Position numbers and translations under genes: made by a program. From Symsagittifera roscoffensis (lineage: Eukaryota > Xenacoelomorpha > Acoela > Convolutidae), in the NCBI RefSeq assembly GCF_963678635.1, contig NC_087069.1, forward strand, positions 29,926,776 through 29,990,775: DNA of 64,000 bases, written 5' to 3'. Shown here piece by piece: positions 32,273-43,019 of this stretch. The first letter of the stretch is position 1; every line of letters begins with the position of its first letter. Below the pieces are notes generated by a model. The model worked only from the letters and a program-made list of their open reading frames with translations. It was not told the DNA's origin and did not search any database.

Positions 32273-32757
32273 TCAATTTTCAGTACTTACTGGTCTATTT
32301 CGGAAAAAAACGTAGGAAAATTTTTGTTCCTCTGATTTAAGGGCCTGAAAGTTCGTGTTTTGTGGAATTTCAAGTTTTTTTTGTCTCAGTTTAGTCAGTC
32401 AAAAAATGTGCTCATAACATGTTGTTTTCACAAAAGGTATTAAAATAACATTATTTGGTTAGGGTTTTTGAACTTCGAAAAATCTTTGAGGATATTTTCC
32501 AGTTTTCCACCCCCTTCTTCTCTTAAAATTACAAAACGAAGCTCTTAAAATTACAAAGTTGTTCAGAATAGCATGAAAATTCATTTCTAAATAGACTTTA
32601 AATTTTTTCAAATTCATAAAAAGTCAGAATATGGGGCTGGATAAAAGCCTTTTTGATTGCACTACTTCTCCCTCCTGTATATTTGTGTACATAGCTCGAT
32701 TGTTATGAAAATTGTCAGGCAAATATCTTTACGCTGGCAAACTGACAGGCAAAAAAC
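32273..32757. other. No gene; possible decayed MITE 32490-32650
   Basis: TTTTCCAGTTTTCCACCCCC near 32498 and GGGGCTGGATAAAAGCC near 32634-32650 look like the two ends of a decayed GGCTCTTTTCCAG-type MITE. The rest is AT-rich with no supported feature. Confidence 0.35.
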
Positions 32758-33027
32758 CTAGCTAAAACTTTGAGGCGAGCAAAACGGAAAGCGTTCGTTG
32801 AGGTTTACCTTTTTGCCAAACTTGAATTTTCGTTTCTCAACTTGCGCCCAGTCCTCTCCACTCCCGAGATCTATCACACCACTCCTAGTTGGCTCCAATT
32901 CTGATTTTCTATTCTCCTTCTCGGAACTTTTGATCATTCTCACCCCCCTGACTGTTATCACATTGTCGTTGCAAAAATAGCAGTTAGCAACAACAAGAAA
33001 TAAGCCAACAGCAAATACTATATACAT
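32758..33027 (-). CDS. Small predicted membrane-anchored or secreted protein, unknown
   Basis: The ATG at 33025-33027 (minus) opens about 89 codons. The first 18 residues, MYIVFAVGLFLVVANCYF, form a signal peptide or signal anchor; the remainder is hydrophilic and charged (MIKSSEKENRKSELEPTRSG, then VIDLGSGEDWAQVEKRKF). A donor-like AAAAAG|GTAAAC sits at 32809/32808, so 32809-33027 may instead be a first exon. The frame is also open upstream to about 33138 with more hydrophobic residues (FQFVAVLFQYYSTIVV) and a CACCTTTCCAG acceptor-like site, so an internal exon is another option. No family is recognised. Codon pattern and openness are the only support. Confidence 0.35.
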   Translation of the reverse strand: MYIVFAVGLFLVVANCYFCNDNVITVRGVRMIKSSEKENRKSELEPTRSGVIDLGSGEDWAQVEKRKFKFGKKVNLNERFPFCSPQSFS

Positions 33028-33224
33028 TACCACAATAGTGGAGTAATACTGAAATAATACAGCAACAAACTGGAAAGGTGAGTGTAAAATGAACGCTAAA
33101 AAGTTGACTTCAGTTTTTCCCGGTTTTTTGTTTAGCAAAATATAGGCTCCAAAATTTCCGGAAATTTCAGCAATATTGAATTATTTTTCAAAATAATGAT
33201 AAAATTTAAGCAAAACCTCTCCCC

Positions 33225-33442
33225 GGCTCTTTTTCCTTCGCCCCCGCCCCCCCCCCCCCCCCACCTCAGACGAGCTTCAATTTTTTTTAGTTTAACGAGT
33301 GGTTTTACGAGGTTGATTAGGAAGACCAAATATGTTTGTCATGGCCTAATTAGTCTATATGTCAATTTTCATAACAATCGGACAATGTGATCAACAAACT
33401 TATTTGTAAAAATTTGCAGGTGGGGGAAAAGGAAAAAGAGCC
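33225..33442 (+). mobile_element. MITE, type copy, target duplication CTCTCCCC
   Basis: 218 bp from GGCTCTTTTTCCTTCG to GGGGGAAAAGGAAAAAGAGCC, flanked by CTCTCCCC at 33217-33224 and 33443-33450. Homopolymer C tracts lie near both ends (about 33243-33260 and, in the right flank, 33447-33465). This is the cleanest full-length member and can define the family. No frame. Confidence 0.9.
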
Positions 33443-33680
33443 CTCTCCCCCCCCCCCCCCCCCCCCATCAACCCCCTACCCCCACCCCCACAAACGTTAT
33501 GAATGATTGTTCAAATGTTCAAAACCCAAAAACAAATGCGGGCGGAAAGCTAAAAAAGCTTGTTTTTTTTTGGAAAAAAAAGCCGTTTTAGCTTAAAATG
33601 TTTAGAGTCAATCACCTTCTCCCGCCCCCACTTTTTACATTTTCTCTTTTTCTATTTGTTTTACATTAAAGGTAACTGCA

Positions 33681-33892
33681 GGCTCTTTTTTCAGGTCTTT
33701 TTCCTTTTCCCCCCACCTCACACAAGCGTCAATTTTATGATGTAATGAGGGGTTTTACAAGGTTAATTATGGAGATCAAAAATGTTTGTCATGGCCTAAT
33801 TAGTTCGCATGCCAATTTTTGTAACATTCGGATAAAGTGAACAAAACTTCACTAGTAAAATTTTGCAGGTGGGGGGAAAAGGAAAAAGAGCC
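33681..33892 (+). mobile_element. MITE, same family
   Basis: The left end is GGCTCTTTTTTCAGGTCTTTTTCC and the right end is GGTGGGGGGAAAAGG AAAAAGAGCC at 33892. The interior is closest to 17265-17433. The left terminus carries about 10 extra bases, and no clean 8-bp duplication is seen, so the end may be rearranged. Confidence 0.75.
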
Positions 33893-34103
33893 CTTTTTTC
33901 TTCCCCCTCCCCACCTGCAAGTTTTATAGAGTAATTTTTCTGTTCACATTGTCGGATTGTTATAAAGTTTGGCAGACGGACTAATTAGGCCATGACAAAC
34001 ATACTTGGTCTTCATACCCAACCTTGTAAAACCACTCGTTGCACCAAATATTTGGTGCTTATACGAGGTGGGGTGGGGGGGTTTGGGTTGATGAAAAAAA
34101 GCC
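33893..34103 (-). mobile_element. MITE, same family, inverted and abutting
   Basis: Starting beside the previous copy, CTTTTTTCTTCCCCCTCCCCACCTGC is a damaged terminus. The interior reads the family sequence in reverse (CGGATTGTTATAAAG, then GGCCATGACAAACAT, then CCTTGTAAAACCACTCGTT), and the end is GGTGGGGTGGGGGG...GAAAAAAAGCC near 34103. Back-to-back opposite copies give a head-to-tail hairpin of about 400 bp. Confidence 0.65.
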
Positions 34104-35507
34104 TAACGTAAGGTATGAAGAACAAAACAAATCTGTTCACATCTGCTGGTGTGATTGCCATGCCAAGTTTCATTGCATTATGGCTGTGCTGAAGTATTTT
34201 TTAAAAGATGAAGTTGAATGGTGGGGGAAGGTGAAAAAAGCCGAGTCAATGTTAAATTTTTTCATAAAATTGAGACTTAGACAAGTTCTCAAATTCCTGT
34301 ACACCACCTTAAGAAAAGTTCCCCCTCCCGCTCAACATTGGGTCCCAGAATCCAAAATACAAGTAACAGTTAAACATTTTTTCCATTATATCCGTCAATC
34401 CGTACGTAATCGCCGAGTCACAAGAAATGACCTTTTTTCTTTTCTCTACTCCCCATGAGGACGGGTGGGGATTAGAACCTGCGTTTTGAAGAGCCAGGGT
34501 CTCAAAACTGCTTGCTAAATTTTATTTAGATTTTAATCGTGGTTTTATTGTAGATTTGATTTCGCAATTTTCATGCTGTCTTTGACTTAGTAGGGAAAAC
34601 AAAATTGTTTTCCCTACTTATGTCAGATCACGGGCCAATTTTTTCAGTAAAAAGAAAATAAGTAGGCCATTTTTTAAGCACTATCCAGTTTTTTAAATAT
34701 TTCGAAGCTATATGCAAAATCTCATAGATTTAAGAGCATCCCCTTGAAAATATGATTGTCGGTTAAGAAGATTGACTGCTGCTGAATGTATTTTGAAAAC
34801 TGAAGTTTTCCTAAAGCAAATCTTTTGCTCGATTTTTTGAACAAAAACCTTCTCAAATATGGCTCAAAATTTGGCTCTAGCTTCGTCACGCATGAGGATT
34901 AGAGGAAAGTTTGTTCGATTTATTGGTCTTTGTTCGATTTTGCAATTGAATGGGCTGAGTGATCCCCTAATTGCTAAATTTTGGGTCCAAAGTTGAATTC
35001 AATTTACCTCAACTAGGTTTGAATGAGCTTAACTGTTAAAAAATTGGCTGGAATAGCCTAAAAACACCTTACTTGATGCCAATGCTGTATTCCATCGACT
35101 AGCACGCAGGATTGGCATAAAATAGCGTGGTGTATTCCACTTATTGCACAGCTGCATTTCACGAGTGATTTTTTGCTTGTAATAATGCGGATCATTATTC
35201 TTTAGGCTATACTTTTTGTATTCCATTGAATTGAGCTATCAGATTAAAAATGAGCAAATATCTCAAAAAATGTGATTTCGTATTCGGATAAACTTGCTTT
35301 TACTTTTTCAATGTTTTTTACCAAGCAAATCAGGGCCTTTCAACAAACTTCAGATAAGGTCCGCTAATCTATAATGATAAAACCCTTTCAGCTGTAATCT
35401 GATCGTGGTTAAACAATTTGGAGCAACTCTTGAAACTGAAGCTTTAGAAGCTGAAAAAAATTGTTAGGTTTTAATGCTTTTTCTCTCTTTTTACTCCGAA
35501 TGCACGT
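34104..35507. other. Decayed MITE remnant, then no feature
   Basis: 34104-34243 ends GGTGGGGGAAGGTGAAAAAAGCC and is probably another decayed member. The plus-strand frame 34039-34458 runs through this repeat and is not believed. From about 34480 to 35507 I see no gene; 34930-35000 resembles the dispersed repeat of 13800 and 47000 (TTTTGGGTCCAAAGTTGAATTC). Confidence 0.4.
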
Positions 35508-35792
35508 TGTGATAACTTAAAGGACTGAGATAGCTAGCCAAGATTTAATTCATCTTGATATATAAATAAATAAATACTTTAACAAATCATGTCATGACAA
35601 TAAATTGTGTCTACTTAAATCTTTCATAAGTTGACTAAAGTGAATAAATAAGCATGCATAGAATTTAACCAATGTTTGATAGGTCGATAGCGACCTTGAT
35701 ATCCAAAAAAAAGATTAACAACTAAGATTAGCATGACGTCATAAGTAACAATAAATAACACTGCACTGCACAATAAATAACACCGCACCACA
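35508..35792 (-). repeat. Gypsy element 2, 3' LTR
   Basis: On the minus strand it starts TGTGGTGCGGTGTTATTT and ends GTTATCACA. It is 285 bp, longer than in element 1 because of a roughly 23-bp internal duplication near 35745-35785 (AATAAATAACAC.GCAC twice). It keeps TGACGTCA (35734-35741) and GGTCGATAGCGACC (35682-35695). Confidence 0.88.
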
Positions 35793-35803
35793 TTTCCCCC
35801 TCT
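35793..35803 (-). promoter_or_regulatory. Polypurine tract, element 2
   Basis: AGAGGGGGAAA on the minus strand, immediately before the LTR start; identical to the tract of element 1. Confidence 0.85.
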
Positions 35804-35989
35804 AGAGAAAATTCAGATGGAACATATGAATTTTACAAAAGTAACTGTTATAATGACAAACTCAGGCGAAAAGACTGAAAGGATCAAAACAGCTGAGTAG
35901 CTAAAAAATTTCAAGCGGAGTTTAAAGACAACGATCAAAACCATTGACAGAAAGTAGATGAGTTTATTTTTTTATTTCGTTGCAACGGG

Positions 35990-36719
35990 TTATCCGATGA
36001 CGAATTTGCATTCGGGAAACGGTGAACTTCCTATTATAACCCACAGCATCATTGGGGAACACAACCTTTGATGTTCCGAATGAGAAGACCCTTCTTTTTT
36101 GGCCTTCGCGAATCGGAACTTTTTATCCGGAGTTGCCTGAATTGAGCTAGTTGGAGCTTGAGGCGAGTAGACAGGTGAATCAATAAGATTCACAGAGTGG
36201 CGAATTGCGCTACCATAAAATGAAGTTTGCTTTTTATGGCGGGACGATGTACGCGACGAGTTGGACGCTTAGAAGATATGCCATCGAGATCCGAATTAAG
36301 ACCTGACATGTCGCGATTAGGTGGACCGGAAACTGCCGAATTTGAACTTGTGGAGCACTTTTGTAATTTCGGGACTGACGATTCTTCATCAGAAGAAATT
36401 GGTATTAAATCCGGTGATGATATCAGAGCAGATTTAGATAGAGAAGGTGCCTGCGATTTGACACTAATGGCCACTTACAGGGGGTAAATTTCCGGACGTA
36501 GAGGAAGAGGCCGTAAGATCCACCACTGATGTAGCATCACGAACAAAATGTTGAATGCCTGAGGCATCCAGCACAGACTTGTCCACCAACTTGCTCGCTG
36601 AAAAATTGGCCTGAAAAGGCGTAGAAGACGACAATACTAGAGGAGTTTGAGAATGAACAGGAATTGACACTGTTTTAGCAGTAAACCGAGATTTCTGACG
36701 AGTTAATTTGAGAGGTCGG
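35990..36719 (-). pseudogene. Element 2 pol tail, broken into pieces
   Basis: Three short frames (36464-36670, 36190-36474, 35990-36193) together parallel the Ser/Pro-rich tail of element 1. Shared landmarks are TAKTVSIPVHSQTP, SVVDLTASSSTSGN, PDLIPISSDEESSVPKLQK and PDKKFRFAKA. Frame changes at about 36470 and 36190 break it. Preservation of the acidic SSDEESSVPKLQ block between two diverged elements suggests that the tail was under selection while the family was active. Confidence 0.65.
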
Positions 36720-37850
36720 TTACCCTACGGCGACGTTGAAGACGACGTGGACACAAGGGGACACAAGGGGGCAGATTTTCTGCGACTGAATCTGTAGGTC
36801 CCCCAAAATATGGCGACACTGATGGGCTGGATTGCCCTTTCTTGACAAATTTAATCCTGGGTCGGCTGTCACATTGTCCCGACGTTGTTCTGCAGTGAGG
36901 AGATCTGGTTCCAACTGTTGATTATCTAAATTAACACGCGAAGATAGACGTTCCGCCGCGAGAGATAATTCAGCATTTGGAGGACGACCAAAATGTAATT
37001 CAAAAGGTGGAAACCCCGTAACCGACTTTATAGTCACCCGAATATCCTCAAAAAAGTGTCGAATCGTGTCATGTACATTAGAAAAATCTGGATTCAACCG
37101 AGAAGCTCCCAAACGACGCTTAATGGCCTGAATGGAACGTTCCACCAGACCACAACCACGATGGTCCCCGACCGGACAGAAAATCTGAGAAATTTTTTTG
37201 TCATTACAAAATGCTCGAACTAACTTATTTTTAAAACCCGAATACTGGTCTGTTTTGATTGAACTTGGAATACTATGATGTTGAATATATGTTTTCAAGA
37301 ACTTAATTATCTTTTTACCGCCCGTAGAGCGTGTATTCATAGCTGACGGATATTTAGAATACCGGTCGGTTGCGACCAGTTTTTTAATATTGTTACCTGC
37401 ACAATTGGGAAGAGGACCCTTATAACCAAGCTGGAGTTCCTCATTTAGACCGGACAAAAGGGGCAAGGGTTTGGTCGAATTAAACGAAGTGTTAGCTTTT
37501 AGATTCTTACCAAATTTCGTACATTGAAGACAATCTTTACAAAGTTGTATTTTATCGCGATGCATCCGAGGCCACCAAATATATTGGGCTGCATCCACCA
37601 TGGCAAGTTGACCCGCATGTGATCTGTGAAGACGGGCAAGAAGAGGTTTTTGAAGGCAATTTGGGATAGCAATCCGGTTGTCCTTTACTGCTGCACACAA
37701 CCGTCTACTACTGCTGCACACTGCCAAAAAAAACTTCAGATATGCATCGACACGACAAAAAACTTCATAATCTTTGTTAATCAGAGCTCGTTTCCCGACC
37801 AGACTTCCTAGTAAGAAATTTACGAAATATTTCGACCTTACTCGAATCAT
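36720..37850 (-). pseudogene. pol: Element 2 integrase, tandem copy 1 (most 3')
   Basis: Zinc domain with LHRSHAGQLAMVDAAQ and CKDCLQC. The first catalytic Asp is replaced by Gly in LQLGYKGPL (codon at 37425-37427). The second Asp is kept in IKTDQYSGF and Glu in GLVERSIQAIKRR. The domain ends PPFELHFGRPPNAELSL. The frame starts in sequence from the preceding copy's tail (FVNFLLGSLVGK is out-of-frame tail) because it crosses a duplication junction near 37795. After ILGDLQIQSQK a deletion of about 300 bp joins it directly to the pol tail. The lost Asp should abolish catalysis. Confidence 0.85.
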
Positions 37851-40437
37851 TCAAAACTAAATAATCCAAATTACGTTTTGGGTGAGACTGAAAAAACTGC
37901 TCTGCCGGCATCTAGTTCCGGAAACGAAGGGTACCTGAAGAAAGATTTGCCCTCAGAGTGGCAGCAAGCACTTGGTTACGCTCGGTTAGAGTCCTGAGAG
38001 TTTTGACACCTTCAACCGTGTGTCAGAGTCTTCTTTAAGGTCAATCACTGATTGGCTGACTTAGCAAAGCTTTCCAATGCTCGATTGTGGGGATTTTCTG
38101 CGACTGAATCTGTAGGTCCCCCAAAATATGGCGATACTGATGAGCTGGATTGCCCTTTCTTGACAAATTTAATCCTGGGTCGGCTGTCACATTGTCCCGA
38201 CGTTGTTCTGCAGTGAGGAGATCTGGTTCCAACTGTTGATTATCTAAATTAACACGCGAAGATAGACGTTCCGCCGCGAGAGATAATTCAGCATTTGGAG
38301 GACGACCAAAATGTAATTCAAAAGGTGGAAACCCCGTAACCGACTTTATAGTCACCCGAATATCCTCAAAAAAGTGTCGAATCGTGTCATGTACATTAGA
38401 AAAATCTGGATTCAACCGAGAAGCTCCCAAACGACGCTTAATGGCCTGAATGGAACGTTCCACCAGACCACAACCACGATGGTCCCCGACCGGACAGAAA
38501 ATCTGAGAAATTTTTTTGTCATTACAAAATGCTCGAACTAACTTATTTTTAAAACCCGAATACTGGTCTGTTTTGATTGAACTTGGAATACTATGATGTT
38601 GAATATATGTTTTCAAGAACTTAATTATCTTTTTACCGCCCGTAGAGCGTGTATTCATAGCTGACGGATATTTAGAATACCGATCGGTTGCGACCAGTTT
38701 TTTAATATTGTTACCTGCAGAATTGGGAAGAGGACCCTTATAACCAAGCTGGAGTTCCTCATTTGGACCGGACAAAAGGGGCAAGGGTTTGGTCGAATTA
38801 AACGAAGTGTTAGCTTTTAGATTCTTACCAAATTTCGTACATTGAAGACAATCTTTACAAAGTTGTATTTTATCGCGATGCATCCGAGGCCACCAAATAT
38901 ATTGGGCTGCATCCACCATGGCAAGTTGACCCGCATGTGATCTGTGAAGACGGGCAAGAAGAGGTTTTTGAAGGCAATTTGGGATAGCAATCCGGTTGTC
39001 CTTTACTGCTGCACACAACCGTCTACTACTGCTGCACACTGCCAAAAAAACTTCAGATATGCATCGACACGACAAAAAACTTCATAATCTTTGTTAATCA
39101 GAGCTCGTTTCCCGACCAGACTTCCTAGTAAGAAATTTACGAAATATTTCGACCTTACTCGAATCATTCAAAACTAAATAATCCAAATTACGTTTTGGGT
39201 GAGACTGAAAAAACTGCTCTGCCGGCATCTAGTTCCGGAAACGAAGGGTACCTGAAGAAAGATTTGCCCTCAGAGTGGCAGCAAGCACTTGGTTACGCTC
39301 GGTTAGAGTCCTGAGAGTTTTGACACCTTCAACCGTGTGTCAGAGTCTTCTTTAAGGTCAATCACTGATTGGCTGACTTAGCAAAGCTTTCCAATGCTCG
39401 ATTGTGGGGATTTTCTGCGACTGAATCTGTAGGTCCCCCAAAATATGGCAATACTGATGAGCTGGATTGCCCTTTCTTGACAAATTTAATCCTGGGTCGG
39501 CTGTCACATTGTCCCGACGTTGTTCTGCAGTGAGGAGATCTGGTTCCAACTGTTGATTATCTAAATTAACACGCGAAGATAGACGTTCCGCCGCGAGAGA
39601 TAATTCAGCATTTGGAGGACGACCAAAATGTAATTCAAAAGGTGGAAACCCCGTAACCGACTTTATAGTCACCCGAATATCCTCAAAAAAGTGTCGAATC
39701 GTGTCATGCACATTAGAAAAATCTGGATTCAACCGAGAAGCTCCCAAACGACGCTTAATGGCCTGAATGGAACGTTCCACCAGACCACAACCACGATGGT
39801 CCCCGACCGGACAGAAAATCTGAGAAAATTTTTTGTCATTACAAAATGCTCGAACTAACTTATTTTTAAAACCCGAATACTGGTCTGTTTTGATTGAACT
39901 TGGAATACTATGATGTTGAATATATGTTTTCAAGAACTTAATTATCTTTTTACCGCCCGTAGAGCGTGTATTCATAGCTGACGGATATTTAGAATACCGG
40001 TCGGTTGCGACCAGTTTTTTAATATTGTTACCTGCAGAATTGGGAAGAGGACCCTTATAATCAAGCTGGAGTTCCTCATTTGGACCGGACAAAAGGGGCA
40101 AGGGTTTGGTCGAATTAAACGAAGTGTTAGCTTTTAGATTCTTACCAAATTTCGTACATTGAAGACAATCTTTACAAAGTTGTATTTTATCGCGATGCAT
40201 CCGAGGCCACCAAATATATTGGGCTGCATCCACCATGGCAAGTTGACCCGCATGTGATCTGTGAAGACGGGCTTGAAGATGCTTTTGAAGGCAATTTGGG
40301 ATAGCAATCCGGTTGTCCACTACTGCTGCACACAACCGTCTACTACTGCTGCACACTGCCAAAAAGATTTCAGATATGCATCGACAAGACAAAAAACTTC
40401 ATAATCTCTGTTAATCAGAGCTCGTTTCTTTAAGCGA
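36775..40437 (-). repeat. Tandem triplication of integrase, 1317/1318-bp period
   Basis: The landmark ATTTTCTGCGACTG occurs at 36775, 38093 and 39410. Units run from the pre-integrase KRALIN(R/K)DYEVF point to the KFLTRKSG point in the tail. Junctions near 37795 and 39112 read TCGGGAAACGAGC on the minus strand, fusing TCGGGAA (tail) to GAAACGAGC (pre-integrase) through a GAA microhomology. Confidence 0.88.
38041..39075 (-). pseudogene. pol: Element 2 integrase, tandem copy 2
   Basis: Nearly identical to copy 1 at 1317/1318-bp offset. It also has Gly for the first catalytic Asp (LQLGYKGPL, codon 38743-38745), while IKTDQ and GLVERSIQ are intact. It continues beyond the point where copy 1 is deleted, with KIPTIEHWKALLSQPISD and, after a stop, an LTERNQVLAATLRANL segment. 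Sharing KPLLARLH and VKDNRIA with copy 1 against KHLQARLH and VVDNRIA in copy 3 makes copies 1 and 2 sisters. Confidence 0.85.
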
Positions 40438-40652
40438 AGACTAGGATCTTCGTCTGTGAGTTCGGATAACATGTCTGAGTCTAAGATGCCAGCTAATCCA
40501 GACAACGATTTCCGATCTGGGGCGACAACGGGAGACTTAAGTATGTCCAAGTTGAGGACTGGTTGTGCAGAACATCCTACTGGACCAAACTTCCGCAGCC
40601 TCCGCGAGCTGAAGATTGCCAGAATCCGGGCGTACTGGCCCTTCAAAGCCAC
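39358..40652 (-). pseudogene. pol: Element 2 integrase, tandem copy 3, catalytic triad intact
   Basis: This copy keeps all three catalytic acids: Asp in LQLDYKGPL (codon 40060-40062), Asp in IKTDQYSGF and Glu in GLVERSIQ. It is also the only copy joined to its natural upstream part, the frame 40320-40652 (ALKGQYARILAIFSSRRLRK, then LTDEDPSLRLKKRALINRDYE), with a frame change near 40350. It is therefore the likely ancestral copy. The core motifs look intact, but frame breaks upstream and an absent intact RT make the element inactive. Confidence 0.85.
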
Positions 40653-41297
40653 TGCACGTTGAGCTGAAGTCTGACGTTTCGGGCGAATTGCCCCTGGACG
40701 AAACCTCGGCCGGGCAGGCTCAGATGAAAACCACCTCTAATTCACGGGGACAAAATGATTGAAGAACTGTTTAAAGCTATCATTGTTCGTAGAGTCTATT
40801 TCAACTGTATGAAAAATAGATGACCCGAATAAGAAGAACAAACACCAATAAGTCCAAAAATTGATATAAATCATGAAAATGCCGATGAAATAGGAAATGA
40901 CACAAACTCGATAAGTGTAGCAGAAAAATCCAAAAAGAAAATCCAGTATGGCCAACAATTCAGAAAACATGCTGCGATAGTGACATCTAATGAATTAAAT
41001 CAGCTCGAAGCTGATTGGCTGAAATGCTAAACAGGAATTTTGACGCCCTCAAGCGGATAATTAACAACTGATTTATTACGATTGCACTGGTTAAATAATT
41101 CGTTAGTTCGAAAATCAAAAGAACAAACGCCCTCTAGCGGTGATACGCCTTGATACAAATTTCGAGCCACATTAGGATCGATGGCCTCTATCGGCTGAAC
41201 GCGATCAGTTAATAACGAATTCCCTACTGAATTTGGCAATACTTCTTTTACGGGATAAACTTCCCGAACATGGCAATAATTACCAGGATCAATTGAA
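40653..41297 (-). other. Element 2 RNase H-integrase gap with acceptor-like site
   Basis: A frame 40737-40970 carries a hydrophobic stretch followed by EIDSTNNDSFKQFFNHFVPVN, the counterpart of MDTNANDSFELLLNQFIPIN in element 1. The boundary CTATTTTTCATACAG, whose AG is at 40805-40806 (minus), sits at the place equivalent to the acceptor-like site of element 1. The segment 41027-41239 corresponds to the piece after RNase H (SPLEGV) and stops at the homologous point. Confidence 0.5.
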
Positions 41298-41760
41298 TTA
41301 ACTGAGGTAAAATAAAGTACGAGACGGTTTGTTGATCAACTTAGCTAGTGAGGCGTCAGTTACCAAATCCGAAGGTGAAGAATCCAGAAACAAGCGGTCC
41401 AAGAAATCGCTAGCATCGAAAAATCGGCTAATGCAATTAACCACATATTGTTTGTGAAATTTACCTGGTCGCGGTGCCTCAAAAGTTGGAAAACGTGATA
41501 GATAATCCACTAACTTACAACCAGAAATATGTAATACGTCAAAGTCAAAAGGCACAAACCGATCGGCCCATCTAGTCAAACGTGATTGATAGGTCTTGTT
41601 TCCCCTATTGGTCTTTAGTGCCGAGATGATCGCTTTATGATATGTGAGGACGACGAAATGGTCACCCAAAAAACAATTACCAAAATGCTCACCTGACCAG
41701 GCAATTGTGAGAGGTTCCAATTCGTTTGTGCTATGTTTCTTTTCTTGGTCATTAACAAAA
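41298..41760 (-). pseudogene. pol: Element 2 RNase H end and linker
   Basis: The open segment starts within RNase H (MEPLTIAWSGEHFGNCFLGD) and runs to FDVLHISGCKLVDYLSRFP and ISRFFDASDFLDRL. The conserved acidic residue of LTDHKAI is Tyr here (LTYHKAI, codon near 41640), which should damage RNase H. Upstream RNase H motifs are in broken frames. Confidence 0.7.
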
Positions 41761-42515
41761 CGAGATGCAAACGTCAGATTCTACTTCTTGCTCTAACGCT
41801 GCTCCCAGACCACTATGACTGGCCTCACATTTGACCCTTGTTTTCCGATTTTGGTCATAATGGAACATCTTTGTGATAATAGCTATCAGCTGAAAAATTT
41901 TCGAAAAAAGCAGATTGCTGCCCCTCCTCCCTCACAAATTTGTTCTTATTAGACAATTTAAGGGCAAATCACTCCTCCTCCAACCTGATGAACACTTTAT
42001 CCACAAGAATATTGTGATTCACTACTGAAGCCTTTTGAAACTGTAAGAATATCGTCCAAGAAGCAGAAAACTCCCGACAATCCTTAAAGAGTATTATCCA
42101 TCGCTTTCTGGAACTCCTTAGGCATATCTGTAAGTCCATAAAAGCCAGTCTTAAAACGATACGCGCCTGTTTGATCCCCACAAACTATATTAAAGTTGCA
42201 TTGACTACTAACGCCATCACTGAGTGGAATTTGAGTAAAGGCATATTTCAGATCCAACGACGTGAACCAAATATCGCCATCCTTGTTCGACGTGACTATC
42301 TGGGCGGCTTAATCCAAAAACTCCAAAAAACTCGGCATCATATATTGGTTTTTATGTATTTGATCATTCATGGTGCTTTGTATCCACTGCCAACTTAACA
42401 GATCCATCTTTCTTCGCTGTAATGACAATCGGAGATATGAATTGCTCATTTGTACACTTGTTGAGTTTAATAATGTGGCCTTCTTGAATTACTTTCTGAA
42501 TTTCTTTACCAACTT
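41761..42515 (-). pseudogene. pol: Element 2 reverse transcriptase, heavily decayed
   Basis: Pieces of RT can be followed in different frames: a TKAQNQ/KCTNEQFISPIVITAKKD equivalent near 42400-42465, a LTDMPKEFQK equivalent near 42110-42135, and an FLDD equivalent near 42030-42070 with indels inside. Several stretches (for example 41900-41970) have no RT counterpart. The 42400-42465 stretch is nearly identical to the patch at 27265-27318 in element 1. Confidence 0.65.
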
Positions 42516-43019
42516 TATCTTGAATACGAACAGTGACCCGCCTCCAATTTATTGAATAGGAATAAGCGGTGACTTGAAAATCGAGAAAACTTGATGAGTT
42601 TTAGCTCTACCGATGCGAGAAAAAACTTGTTGGTACTTCTTTTGGAAAGGCGATCTCCAAAATCCTGACGTTTCATTAACGTCCGATTAGAAATCTCACC
42701 CAACAATGGCCTAGCTGGTCTAATTTGCGTAGTCTGAACCCCCATTTGGGATTGCAGATCTAGTCCAAAAAAAAACAGCGCGTACGGTTTTCCGATATGA
42801 GAAATTTTGCGTACTTTACATGCCAACCCAAAGATGATACATCCACGACCAGAGTGCCATCAATTCAATTCTTTTTCTGTTATAATCTACATACACTGTG
42901 TCTCTCGGACAGTTTTTTTCACTGAGTACTACTGCTGAAGGCACTGACTTCACGATGTAATCTGCTGTTCTCTTATTTACAAAGGAAGGAGGGCTTCCTG
43001 CATCTACTTAAGCTTTGAA
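42515..43019 (-). pseudogene. pol: Element 2 protease and RT leader
   Basis: The retropepsin motif reads DAGS (42991-43005) instead of DTGS, preceded by an in-frame TAA. It is followed by PSFVNKRTADYIVKSVPSA. Frame 42515-42826 carries the leader before RT (TTQIRPARPLLGEIS). DAG in place of DTG and the stop indicate inactivity. Confidence 0.7.

Noticed and set aside
34039-34458. 139-codon plus-strand frame
   Set aside because: Its first half lies in MITE sequence, including a G-run and terminal repeat, and it has no recognised domain.
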